NCBI RefSeq assembly: GCF_003123745.1
Contig: NZ_QETB01000001.1
Span: 124,001-188,000 of the forward strand
DNA from: Ancrocorticia populi
Lineage (GTDB): Bacteria; Actinomycetota; Actinomycetes; Actinomycetales; Actinomycetaceae
Reading direction: 5' to 3'
DNA: 64,000 nt
Shown here: positions 34,366 through 43,079 of the stretch, in pieces
How positions within the stretch are numbered: position 1 is the stretch's first letter
Layout of the letters: every line of letters starts with the position of its first letter
Position numbers and translations under genes: made by a program
The notes under the pieces: generated by a model
Databases searched by the model: none
Told to the model about the DNA's origin: nothing
The model's input: the letters and a program-made list of their open reading frames with translations, nothing else

Positions 34366-35004
34366 CTAGTTGGAATCGATGCGCAGGTTTGCGGATGGGG
34401 ATTTAACGTCGACGACGATTTTCGCCTCACCTATCTCCCCAATACCGCGACCCAGCAGAATGGATTTGCTGCCATAGGTGGCAAACGAGTAATCCGTCAG
34501 GGAGGGCTGGCCCACCTCGTGCAGGCCAAGCCCAACGTCAACCGCAACTGACCCGCTTCCAAGGGCAAGCCGGATGGCGATGGGCAGATCTGCATTCATG
34601 AGGAGGGCGATGTCCCCTCCGGTTGCCTCTAGCGGCACGAAGGTTGTTTCATCGCCGGGCTCCAGCCACCGAAGATCTGCTACGACCCGGCCCCCTGCGG
34701 AGGAAGCTCCAACTGCGGCATCTTGGGCCGTGAGAGGAACGAACTGGCGTTCTGGCATAGTGCTGGTAGTGCCCGTGTATGCGTTAGACGTGTATGCGGG
34801 CATTTCCTTCTTTCTGGGCCAGAATGCGGCGGTCAGCAGCAGTACGGCCGTGACTAGAAGCAGGCCTACCACAATCCACGTCAGGCTGAATGCCGGCGAG
34901 AAAAAGATGTTATGGCCGTAGGAGGAAAGGAGCCCGGCTCCTCCCACCAGAAGAGCGATCAGGCCGATAAAGATCGTGCCAAAAACGGGACGGTAATTCT
35001 TCAT
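34366..35004 (-). CDS. Membrane protein with C-terminal LiaF-like beta domain
   Basis: This 212-residue protein has two N-terminal membrane helices (about 8-28 and 40-62), a polar linker, and a C-terminal domain of repetitive beta strands (ADLPIAIRLALGSGSVAVDVG, AKIVVDVKSPSANLRID). The layout resembles LiaF-type modulators of cell-envelope-stress systems; orthology is not claimed. It follows the PspC gene by 6 nt on the minus strand and converges on GH32. Confidence 0.6.
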   Translation of the reverse strand: MKNYRPVFGTIFIGLIALLVGGAGLLSSYGHNIFFSPAFSLTWIVVGLLLVTAVLLLTAAFWPRKKEMPAYTSNAYTGTTSTMPERQFVPLTAQDAAVGASSAGGRVVADLRWLEPGDETTFVPLEATGGDIALLMNADLPIAIRLALGSGSVAVDVGLGLHEVGQPSLTDYSFATYGSKSILLGRGIGEIGEAKIVVDVKSPSANLRIDSN

Positions 35005-35010
35005 GGTTTC

Positions 35011-36378
35011 TTACTCTCCTGGAGTAGTTGTAGGTTCGGGTGTTGCGGTGGAGGACGCGTCATCGTCCGGATAACCCGCAACTTGTTGTCTTATCGTGAT
35101 GCTGGACATGGAGCTTTGAAGGTCAATGACGATATCTGCATCGTTGACGTTGGTGATTCCACCGAGGAAGATGGTTCGCGAATCGCTGCCCTCGAAGGAA
35201 TCACGGTAGGCGTAGGTATTTGAGTGGTCTTCCCAGCGCTCCTCCCATTCGTCGGTATCAACGTCGTCACCCCACTCAGGGTCCGTCTCATAGTAAAGCT
35301 CAAACGGTGGGTCCCCGCCGTCCGTGTAAGGTAGCTCGGTCTGGATCGAGGACATCCTGATATTCGTGTTGATGGCGACCTTTTGGTCTTCTGCAAATTG
35401 AAGGTGGAGGTCAGCCATCGAGGCACTCACGTTGATCGGCTCGGTCGAATCACCTACATCCAAGTTGGAAAAGTCAACCTTGGAGGTCCCCATCGTCACC
35501 GAATATCCAGTGCCGATATCGGAAACGGACGTTGGCTTCCAGCTCTTGTCACTCATCGTGGTCTCATTCGAGTACACCGTGGTGTTGATCAGCATGACCG
35601 GGACGGCTAGCATCGCGGCGATCAGCGCGAAGAAGGAGAGAACCCCGCCGCGCCTGCCGAAGATACCGATCACCAGCACGATGGCTCCGAGGGCCAGCGA
35701 GGTGAAAGCGATTGTGGCAGGAAGCTGATGCACACTGGAATCCGTGACTTCAAGCAATAACAGGAAGCCCGCGATCGAGAGCAGCGCAACCGCTAAAACC
35801 GCGGCAACGGACCGTCCCGAAAGGCGGCGGCGTGCCCGCATCTCCTCGCGCTGGTGCCGGGCCTCGTCGCGCTCGCGGTTCTTTTGTAGATTCTCTTGGG
35901 AAGGATAATTCTCTGCCCGCCCTGAGGTGGTCTCTGTAGCAGGCATGACGGTGGTTGGAGGCGTTACGTCGTCGTTATCAATCTCCCTATTGCGCCGGAA
36001 GGCGTTGTAACAAACGGCACCGATAATAACGGTGACAATAAGGCCAAGCGTGCTGGTGAAGCTGAGACCAGTAAATACTACGATGGCGGTCAGGAGAAGA
36101 GCGGCGGCACCCACGAGGCCGCCGGTGACGTTGCCGCGGGTGACTTCCTGCGCGTGGATCTGGCCGGTGCGCTCGTCCGGGAGGAAGGCCCAGGCCAGTG
36201 CATAGAGCATGGCGCCGGCGCCACCCGCGAAGGTGAGCGCGATGAAGCCTGCACGGACTAGGAGCGGATCAACGTTCCACTTGCGAGCGAGCCCGCTGGA
36301 AACGCCGCCGATCGGGGCGTCCGCATTGCGCTCAACGCCCAGAGATCGGATCTGTCCAAAGAAGGATGTATCTTTCAT
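35011..36378 (-). CDS. PspC-domain membrane protein with LiaF-like tail
   Basis: This 455-residue protein has an N-terminal PspC domain (PIGGVSSGLARKWNVDP, about residues 20-70), a cytoplasmic charged linker rich in Arg/Glu, several further helices, and a C-terminal beta-rich domain that includes DVSDIGTGYSV-type strands and an acidic WEERWEDHSN segment. It is divergent from a PspC-containing histidine kinase, a usual arrangement in Actinomycetota for envelope-stress sensing. It and the 34366 gene form an operon likely controlled by that kinase system. Confidence 0.75.
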   Translation of the reverse strand: MKDTSFFGQIRSLGVERNADAPIGGVSSGLARKWNVDPLLVRAGFIALTFAGGAGAMLYALAWAFLPDERTGQIHAQEVTRGNVTGGLVGAAALLLTAIVVFTGLSFTSTLGLIVTVIIGAVCYNAFRRNREIDNDDVTPPTTVMPATETTSGRAENYPSQENLQKNRERDEARHQREEMRARRRLSGRSVAAVLAVALLSIAGFLLLLEVTDSSVHQLPATIAFTSLALGAIVLVIGIFGRRGGVLSFFALIAAMLAVPVMLINTTVYSNETTMSDKSWKPTSVSDIGTGYSVTMGTSKVDFSNLDVGDSTEPINVSASMADLHLQFAEDQKVAINTNIRMSSIQTELPYTDGGDPPFELYYETDPEWGDDVDTDEWEERWEDHSNTYAYRDSFEGSDSRTIFLGGITNVNDADIVIDLQSSMSSITIRQQVAGYPDDDASSTATPEPTTTPGE

Positions 36379-36422
36379 GCTTCTAGTCTGGGCGTTGGTG
36401 GGCCGAGCCGGTATTGGGGATC

Positions 36423-36442
36423 ACCCTGAATAAACCCTGAAT
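36423..36442. promoter_or_regulatory. Direct repeat ACCCTGAAT with 11-bp phasing
   Basis: ACCCTGAAT occurs at 36423-36431 and again at 36434-36442 in the short divergent gap between the PspC gene and the PspC-kinase. One-turn spacing on the same face is typical of response-regulator sites. Confidence 0.4.
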
Positions 36443-36481
36443 CTGTAGGAGGGTAGGGCGTGGGCGTGACAGGATCAAGGT

Positions 36482-37678
36482 ATGGAAGGAAGCAGTCAGA
36501 CAGAACGCGCGCAGCGATACCCGCTACGCCGGCCCAAAAGTGGGCGAGTGATCTTCGGTGTATGCCAGGGAATCGCCGATCATCTTGACGTGCCGGTCAA
36601 GACAGTCCGGATGGTCGTTGCGCTCTCCGTGCTAGTTTTTGGTGCCGGAATCGTCCTGTATCTGTGGCTCTTCATTACCGTTCCCGCCTCCAGTGAGCGG
36701 CCCGCTTCTGTGAAGCTCGCACCCGTTCCCCGGAAGGAATTGGGGAGGCGGCAGAAGCTGCTGCTGTACGCGGGGATTGCCGTGGCAGCGGCAGGTCTAG
36801 TGCTGTTGGGCGGGGCACTCAATATTGCGTGGGGAACGGTCCTCGGCATTGTGTGTATCGTGGCCGGGGCTGGGTTCGCGTGGTCCAACCTTTCCGCCGA
36901 ACTCAGCACCAACCAGGCGCTGGCGCGGCTGGGGGGCGGCATCGCGCTCCTCGTGATCGGCGTGCTGGTCCTTACCGTGCGGGATCAACCGATGGGACGC
37001 GTGATTAGTTCTGTTGTTCTCGGAGTTGGGATCCTAGCGGTTGCAGGGCTGGCACTGTGGCCAGTGATCCAGCGGCTTGTGCGCGAGGTTCAGGAGGCCG
37101 AAGAAAAGAGTGCTCGCGAATCTGAGCGCGCGGAAATGGCTGCGCACCTTCACGATTCCGTACTCCAAACCCTCACGCTTATTCGCAATCAGGCGGGTGA
37201 TCCTGAGGCTGTTGGGCGCCTCGCGCGCGTTCAAGAGCGGCAGCTCCGGGCGTGGCTCTATAGCGATTCGGCGGGAGGCGAGGAAGGTAGCGGAAGTCTG
37301 AGCCTTGCCGAGGCCATTCGGGCCGCCGCCGGGCAGGTCGAGGACCTTTACGGGGTACCGATCGAAACCGTTGTGGTAGGGGAGGCCGATGGCGACGGCG
37401 CGAGTGAGATGTTGCTGGGGGCAGTGAAAGAGGCGCTGGCGAACGCTGTGCGCCACGGGCAGGCGCCAGTTACTTTGTACGCCGAGCTTTCGGGTGATGG
37501 CACCGACGTCTCTGTTCGGGATCACGGCGAAGGCTTCGATTTGGGCGCGATTCCAGCGGATCGGCACGGGGTTCGTGATTCTATCATCGGGCGGATTCGT
37601 GGGTGCGGCGGCGAGGTGAATTTCCGCCGGCGTGAGCCCGGAACCGAGGTGCAGATTCGGGTTCCATCGGGTTCCTGA
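36482..37678 (+). CDS. PspC-domain sensor histidine kinase
   Basis: This 398-residue kinase has an N-terminal PspC module (PLRRPKSGRVIFGVCQGIADHLDV, residues 13-75), several membrane helices to about residue 205, the HisKA_3-type phosphoacceptor H224 in AAHLHDSVLQ, and a HATPase domain (AVKEALANAVRHGQAP, DHGEGFDL). It senses membrane or envelope stress with the adjacent PspC/LiaF-like proteins. Its cognate NarL-type regulator is normally the next gene; here the best candidate is 5.4 kb away at 43080. Confidence 0.88.
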   Translation: MEGSSQTERAQRYPLRRPKSGRVIFGVCQGIADHLDVPVKTVRMVVALSVLVFGAGIVLYLWLFITVPASSERPASVKLAPVPRKELGRRQKLLLYAGIAVAAAGLVLLGGALNIAWGTVLGIVCIVAGAGFAWSNLSAELSTNQALARLGGGIALLVIGVLVLTVRDQPMGRVISSVVLGVGILAVAGLALWPVIQRLVREVQEAEEKSARESERAEMAAHLHDSVLQTLTLIRNQAGDPEAVGRLARVQERQLRAWLYSDSAGGEEGSGSLSLAEAIRAAAGQVEDLYGVPIETVVVGEADGDGASEMLLGAVKEALANAVRHGQAPVTLYAELSGDGTDVSVRDHGEGFDLGAIPADRHGVRDSIIGRIRGCGGEVNFRRREPGTEVQIRVPSGS

Positions 37679-37729
37679 ACTTGCCCTATAGGCGAACGTC
37701 GTTGAAATGCTGAGTAAGAGCTGGAATGG

Positions 37730-37746
37730 TGTTGTGGCGTACAACA
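37730..37746. promoter_or_regulatory. Inverted repeat TGTTGT-N5-ACAACA
   Basis: Perfect 6-bp arms spaced by GGCGT lie 21 nt before the start codon of the betaine-type binding protein gene. A candidate operator; the cognate regulator is unknown. Confidence 0.4.
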
Positions 37747-37767
37747 TAGCTAACCGACGGAAAGATC

Positions 37768-38667
37768 ATGCGAAAAAAGAATCCTGTGAGTCCCGCCAAA
37801 GTTGCTTCAGTCCTAGCTGTAGGCGCGCTCGTGCTGTCCGGTTGTGGCGGCGACGGGGGTGACGACAAAGGGTCAATCACCATCGGTGCCGTGCCCGGAT
37901 GGTCGGATCAAACCGGCACCGCCTACCTCTACAAGTCCGTACTAGAAGAAGCGGGCTACGACGTTGATATTCAGGAGCTGGGCGATAACGCGCTGGTTTA
38001 CAGCGGCGTTTCTCAAGGGCAAATCGATCTGTTCGGGTCCGGTTGGATCGATCGAACACATGCGTCCTACTGGGAGGAATACAGCGATTCCCTCGAGGAT
38101 CTAGGTACCTACTACGATGACGCCCGGCTTTTCCTAGCAGTACCCGAGTACTCCGACATTGAGTCTATTGAGGACATTCCCGAGCACGCGAGTGAGCTGG
38201 AGAATCAGATCATTGGCATCGAACCAGGTGCCGGCCTCACGATGATCACCGAGGACGAAGTGATACCGCACTACGGGCTGGATGCTGATTTCGAGTTTGT
38301 ACAGTCCTCCACCGCCGCGATGATCAGTGAGCTTGAAAGCGCATTAAAGAACGAGAAGGACATTGTGGTGACCTTGTGGACGCCCTTCTGGGTCCCTGTC
38401 AACATGGACGTCCGCGAGCTTGAGGATCCCGATGGAATCTACGGCGAACCAGAGGCTCTTCACACGCTTGCGCGTGATGGCTTCTCTGAAGAACATCCCG
38501 AAATTGTGAATATGATTGAAAACTTTGAGCTGACCGGCGAACAGTACGGTGACCTCGAGGACACGATGATCAACGAATACGGCGGCAACGATGACGAGGC
38601 TGCCGTGGAAGCTTGGCTGGAGGAGAACCCCGAGTTCCGCGACGAGCTGGTCGAAGCCCTCTCCTAA
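37768..38667 (+). CDS. Glycine-betaine/choline-type ABC binding lipoprotein (orphan)
   Basis: This 299-residue protein has a lipoprotein signal with lipobox LSGC (Cys26), then an OpuAC-like substrate-binding domain: TIGAVPGWSDQTGTAYLYKSVLEEAGY, GQIDLFGSGWIDRTHASYW and VVTLWTPFWVPVNMDV, whose Trp residues are of the kind that cage quaternary ammonium groups. It would bind an osmoprotectant outside the membrane. No permease or ATPase gene is next to it, so it must work with a transporter encoded elsewhere. Confidence 0.85.
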   Translation: MRKKNPVSPAKVASVLAVGALVLSGCGGDGGDDKGSITIGAVPGWSDQTGTAYLYKSVLEEAGYDVDIQELGDNALVYSGVSQGQIDLFGSGWIDRTHASYWEEYSDSLEDLGTYYDDARLFLAVPEYSDIESIEDIPEHASELENQIIGIEPGAGLTMITEDEVIPHYGLDADFEFVQSSTAAMISELESALKNEKDIVVTLWTPFWVPVNMDVRELEDPDGIYGEPEALHTLARDGFSEEHPEIVNMIENFELTGEQYGDLEDTMINEYGGNDDEAAVEAWLEENPEFRDELVEALS

Positions 38668-38678
38668 GATTCACCCCG

Positions 38679-38721
38679 GCTCTCCCCTCCCGAGATTTGA
38701 CGCAATCTCGGGACGGGGAGC
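38679..38721 (+). terminator. Hairpin after the binding-protein gene
   Basis: A 10-bp perfect core stem, TCCCGAGATT with AATCTCGGGA (loop TGACGC), is extended by CCCC/GGGG pairing. It starts 12 nt after the stop. No U-run follows. Confidence 0.65.
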
Positions 38722-38763
38722 GGCTCGAGGGGCGAGGGGCCTTTGAGGTTTCATCCCCGCTTA

Positions 38764-38825
38764 GAATTCACCTTATGGTTCCGCATGACGGTTATATCCC
38801 TCGCGCTGAACGACAAGGTGAATTC
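38764..38825 (+). repeat. 62-bp palindromic repeat, copy A
   Basis: It starts GAATTCACCTT and ends AAGGTGAATTC, an 11-bp perfect terminal inversion, with conserved interior GGTTATATCCCTCG. Copy B (42965-43026) is the same element inverted, and copy C (58599-58660) is a diverged direct copy; all are exactly 62 bp. Confidence 0.85.
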
Positions 38826-38875
38826 TGAACAAGCTTGACACGCATGTGTTCTACCTGACAGGCTCTTGTCACCGA

Positions 38876-38920
38876 ATGTTCACGTGAACATGTGTGTGGC
38901 CGCAAATGTTTACGTAAACA
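38876..38920. promoter_or_regulatory. Tandem palindromic operators before the GH30-like gene
   Basis: ATGTTCACGTGAACAT (38876-38891) and TGTTTACGTAAACA (38907-38920) are perfect palindromes with central CG. Their centres are 30 bp apart, about three helical turns, suggesting cooperative binding of a LacI-type dimer pair. A TTGACA at 38835-38840 could be the -35. Confidence 0.7.
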
Positions 38921-38984
38921 CTCGTCGAAGGTATCTGGCCTACACAGTGATGTGCGCTGGATTTCATCCACCGAAGGAGAACCA

Positions 38985-41900
38985 ATGACGTGGTCTCGAA
39001 GAACCCACCGGGCCTCATCGAAAAAGCCAAGATTGGCGCGAACAAGCAAGAAAACAGGTGCGGCGCTCACGGGCGGGGCGTTGATCGCCTCAGCCTTCGC
39101 GGGGCTAGCGATTCCCGCAACCGCGGCTCCGGTAGCCATCGCCCCCGCCGCAAGCGGCGTTACCATCACACCGAATCCTTCCTATAAGAGCGATCCCTTC
39201 GAGGGCTGGGGCACCAGCCTCGTCTGGTTCGCCAACGCCACTGGAGAATACCCCGATGAGCTGCGCGAGGACATGCGGGATAAGCTCTTCAGCGATGAGG
39301 GTCTGAACCTCAACATCGCCCGCTACAACGTGGGTGGCGGAGACGCCACGGACGTTCCGCCATACCTGCGCGCAGGAGGCGCCGTTCCCGGTTGGTGGAA
39401 TACCGAGATTAAGGGCGACGACGGCGAACTAGTTTCCACTGAATATGCTGACCGTCAGGCCTACCGTGATGCTTGGGACGGCGACAACCCGGAGCACTAC
39501 AACTTTGATGCCGATCAGGGCCAGCAGTGGTGGCTGAAAAACACTGCAAAAGATGTGGATCATTTCGAGGCGTTCTCAAACTCCCCTCCCTACTTCCTCA
39601 CTGAGAGCGGCTTTGTCTCCGGCGGCATCAACAACGCCACGAGCGTGCAGCTGGCACCCGAGAACATGGAGGCCTTCGCCGATTACATGGTGACCGTGGT
39701 TGAGCACCTCGAAGATACATACGGCGTGGACTTCAAGACCATCGATCCGTTCAACGAGCCGAACACCAATTATTGGTCTGCAAAGCTCGGGCCCGATGGT
39801 TGGCCAACCAGCGCCTCCCGCCAAGAGGGCGCCCACATTGGCCCCAAGGCTCAGGACCAGATGATTCAGGTTCTTGCCAATCGGCTGGCCGAGGACGGCA
39901 CTAAGACTGATGCCGTGATCTCCGCGATGGACGAGACTAACCCGGGGACCTTCATTACTAACTTCGACGCATACAGCGCCGAGTCCCGAGAGGCGGTTGG
40001 CCAGTACAACGTTCACTCCTATGGTCAAGGCAGCAGCCTCGGCGCTCGCGACATCGCCAAGGCCGAAAGCACTCCGTTGTGGATGAGCGAGGTAGAGGGC
40101 GATTGGGCTAGCGCGAGCGGCTTCGACGTTCTTGATATGGACAATGGCCTGGGCCTGTCCAAGCACATCGTTGATGACCTCCGTAATCTCGAGCCCACTG
40201 CCTGGGTGTTCTGGCAGCCGGTTGAGGATACCTACAACATGGAGAAGACAGAGAAGCTCAACTGGGGCACTGTGTTCATCGATTTCGATTGCGATGACGA
40301 GGGTAACTCAGCGCGTCGCCTCGCGGATGGCGATGAGGATCCTTCGTGCAAGGTGCAGACCAACGCCAAGTACAACACGTTCCGTAACTTCAGCCATTAC
40401 ATCCTGCCTGCCGATCAGCTGATCCCCAGCGGGAACAACAACGCGACCGCAGCGGTAACGCAAGATGGAAACGGCATGAACGCCGTGTACGTGAACGATG
40501 GCAGCAGCTCTGAGTCCGTTACCATCGATCTGTCTGGTTTCGAGAACTTCAGCGGAGCAACAGTTACCCCGGTTGTCACCACCGCACCCGAGTCCGAGGC
40601 TACCATCGAGGATAATGCGCTGGTTGAGGGAGAGGGCGTCGTCGTCGGCGAAAATGGTAAGGCAACACTACAGGTGCCCGCCAAGTCCGTAACCACGTTC
40701 GAAGTTGAAGGCGTATCGGGCGTTTCCGAGGACGCGCCTCAGTTTGTGGACGGGGATACCTACCAGCTGACCGGTGTGGGATCGGGCCTCCCGCTTTCCG
40801 CGAAGTCTGACGGTGGCGTGGAGATCAACGAGCTGAGCGCGGATACCGCGGCGCGTCAGACGTGGACCGTGACTTCCGTGGACGGTGCCGGCACGAACCA
40901 TCAGGAGATCGTGCTGACCAACGCTGAAGGTCAGGTGCTCACCGAGGTGGACGGGGATGTCAAGGCGGTTAAGCCCGATGGCGATCCCGCGGCCAACGCC
41001 TCCATGCGCTGGATTCCTTCCACGCAGAATGGCAAGGATTTCTCCCTGCAGCCCTCGAATAACCGCAATGCTCTGGACATTAACGGACAGGAAAGTACGG
41101 CGGGTTCGCGGGTCGGGCTATACCAGCATTCGGGCGGAAGCCATCAGCGGTGGATCCTTCAGGACACCACGCTGGAAGGGTTTAAGCCCATCACGATCAA
41201 CGCCGAGGCCGGCGTGGCACCCGTTCTACCCGAGACCGTGACGCCGATCTACGCGTACGGTGTGGGCCAGAACGTTGACGTCACCTGGGATACCAAGGGC
41301 GTTGACTGGGATACCGTGGGGACCGCCCGGCTCAAGGGTTCCGGTGTTGACGGCTATGGGCGCGAGTTCGATAACGCTGAACTGACAGTGGAAATCGGTG
41401 GGGCAACCTTCTCCGATCCCACCTCGATGACGGTTCGCGTGGGAATCTCTCAGGACATCGTGGCCGCGCAGGCCCCGACGGTTGTTCAGGGACAGTTGGG
41501 GGTCTCCGAGAACCGCTTCGATATGGACGTGGAGTGGGACTGGAGCGGCATTGACGATGCCGCCTTCGCCAAGACCGGCGTGGTTAAGGTCCCAGGTACC
41601 GCAACCGCTGCTGGCGGATCGGTTGACGCCGTGCTCAATGTGCTGGTGACCGAATCGATGGACGTGAACATTGCTCCAGACTCAACGCCCAACGCGACAA
41701 GCACCGAGTCTGGCTACAGCGTTGCGGACACCATCAACGGCGTGACAACCGATAAGGCGTGGTCCAACTGGAAGAGTGGGAGCCAGAATGCCTCGGATAC
41801 GCTCACTTACGAGTGGGATGCCGATAACGAGCTGACATCGGCGAAGATCTTCTTCTTGAAGGACGGGACGGATAGCTGGCCCTCTGAGATTACTCCCGAG

Positions 41901-42863
41901 TATCGGGACCTAGAGACGGGCGAGTGGACGGCTCTAGACCCCGTTGAGGTTTCCGAAGGCAAGGACGATCCAGCGCCCACCGTGAAAATCGATCTGGGCG
42001 TGCACACCGACGCCGTGCGGTTTGTTATGACGGCGCGCGATAACACGCACATGATCGTATCCGAGACCGAGGTGTATTCACCCGATGCCGGCCCGGCCTC
42101 ATACGCGGATCTGGCACGGCTGACCGTTGGTGGCAAGGACGTTGAAGGGTTCGATCCTGAGACGCTCGATTACGAGGTGGAATACGAGGGGACTGATTAC
42201 CCCACGGTGAATGCGGTGGCGCTGGATAAGGATGCGACCGTGGAGATTACGCAGGCGACCGAGGATAAACCGGTGGCTACCGTTACCGTGACTTCGGCTG
42301 ATGGTGAGAATACGGCCACCTACACGGTTACGATCGATCTCGTGGATCCGCCCGCTCTTCCCAGCGTGGAGTTCACGAGCAGTGGCGAAGCACTGAACGA
42401 GGGTGCCGCAGTGTTGCCTGGTCAGGAAGTAACCGCGGTTGTCTCTGACGCCGAAGAGGGGTCCGCTGGCGAGTTCAGCTTCCACTCCGATCCCGTGGTT
42501 CTGAGCGAAGGGACGGCCAATGAGGCCGGCACCATCGAAATGTCAGGCAAGGTTCCCGAGGATGCGGCCGCTGGTGCGCATGCTCTGGTTGTGACGCTGG
42601 ATGATGAGGAGCTCGGGCGAGTAAACCTCAACGTTCAGGACGAGGATCCGGGAACTGACCCGACGGATCCGGGGACGGACCCAAGCAACCCGGGGACGGA
42701 TCCGACTGATCCAACAGATCCGTCAACCGTCCCGAGCGCAACCCAGAGTCCCGGCGATAGCTTGCCGAATACCGGAGGTAACGCCGCGCTAGCGGTTGTG
42801 GGCCTAGCGCTGGTGGCAGCGGGAGCAGCGGTTCTGATGATCCGCCGCCGCGCAACCAACTAG
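38985..42863 (+). CDS. Sortase-anchored GH30-like glycoside hydrolase, multidomain
   Basis: This 1,292-residue surface enzyme starts with a signal peptide of about 50 residues ending near AIPATAAPVA. The GH30-type catalytic region (FEGWGTSLVWFANATGEYP; FSNSPPYFLTESGFVSGG) has acid/base candidate E258 in FNEPNTNYW and nucleophile candidate E369 in LWMSEVEGD, resembling endo-beta-1,6-galactanases. Next come a ricin-like CBM13 region (about 585-720), Ig-like and discoidin-like modules, a cadherin-like beta sandwich (DYEVEYEGTDYPTVNAVAL), a DPTDPGTDP linker and LPNTG at 1260-1264 with helix and RRR tail. The substrate is probably a host or plant galactan-type glycan (inference). ATG 38985 follows GAAGGAGAACCA. 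Confidence 0.85.
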   Translation: MTWSRRTHRASSKKPRLARTSKKTGAALTGGALIASAFAGLAIPATAAPVAIAPAASGVTITPNPSYKSDPFEGWGTSLVWFANATGEYPDELREDMRDKLFSDEGLNLNIARYNVGGGDATDVPPYLRAGGAVPGWWNTEIKGDDGELVSTEYADRQAYRDAWDGDNPEHYNFDADQGQQWWLKNTAKDVDHFEAFSNSPPYFLTESGFVSGGINNATSVQLAPENMEAFADYMVTVVEHLEDTYGVDFKTIDPFNEPNTNYWSAKLGPDGWPTSASRQEGAHIGPKAQDQMIQVLANRLAEDGTKTDAVISAMDETNPGTFITNFDAYSAESREAVGQYNVHSYGQGSSLGARDIAKAESTPLWMSEVEGDWASASGFDVLDMDNGLGLSKHIVDDLRNLEPTAWVFWQPVEDTYNMEKTEKLNWGTVFIDFDCDDEGNSARRLADGDEDPSCKVQTNAKYNTFRNFSHYILPADQLIPSGNNNATAAVTQDGNGMNAVYVNDGSSSESVTIDLSGFENFSGATVTPVVTTAPESEATIEDNALVEGEGVVVGENGKATLQVPAKSVTTFEVEGVSGVSEDAPQFVDGDTYQLTGVGSGLPLSAKSDGGVEINELSADTAARQTWTVTSVDGAGTNHQEIVLTNAEGQVLTEVDGDVKAVKPDGDPAANASMRWIPSTQNGKDFSLQPSNNRNALDINGQESTAGSRVGLYQHSGGSHQRWILQDTTLEGFKPITINAEAGVAPVLPETVTPIYAYGVGQNVDVTWDTKGVDWDTVGTARLKGSGVDGYGREFDNAELTVEIGGATFSDPTSMTVRVGISQDIVAAQAPTVVQGQLGVSENRFDMDVEWDWSGIDDAAFAKTGVVKVPGTATAAGGSVDAVLNVLVTESMDVNIAPDSTPNATSTESGYSVADTINGVTTDKAWSNWKSGSQNASDTLTYEWDADNELTSAKIFFLKDGTDSWPSEITPEYRDLETGEWTALDPVEVSEGKDDPAPTVKIDLGVHTDAVRFVMTARDNTHMIVSETEVYSPDAGPASYADLARLTVGGKDVEGFDPETLDYEVEYEGTDYPTVNAVALDKDATVEITQATEDKPVATVTVTSADGENTATYTVTIDLVDPPALPSVEFTSSGEALNEGAAVLPGQEVTAVVSDAEEGSAGEFSFHSDPVVLSEGTANEAGTIEMSGKVPEDAAAGAHALVVTLDDEELGRVNLNVQDEDPGTDPTDPGTDPSNPGTDPTDPTDPSTVPSATQSPGDSLPNTGGNAALAVVGLALVAAGAAVLMIRRRATN

Positions 42864-42964
42864 CCGTGCAATTAGCGAGCTGCGCAAGTAACTAGCAGCA
42901 CGATCAACCATCTGCGCGAGCTGCGGGCAACGGGGGAGGGACCATTGGGTTCCTCCCCCGTTTA

Positions 42965-43026
42965 GCATTCACCTTGTCGTTCAACTCGAGGGATATAACC
43001 CTCATGCGGAGCTACAAGGTGAATGC
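42965..43026 (-). repeat. 62-bp palindromic repeat, copy B (inverted)
   Basis: Thirteen-bp perfect terminal arms GCATTCACCTTGT and ACAAGGTGAATGC enclose GAGGG-ATATAA-CCCTC, an inner hairpin. On the minus strand it aligns over its whole length with copy A. A short extra copy of the right end (GGTGAATGCTGAA) is duplicated just downstream, at about 43044-43055. Confidence 0.85.
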
Positions 43027-43079
43027 TGAAGGTGGTGGGTGGGTGAATGCTGAATCCGTTTGGCAGGTAGGCTTAACCC

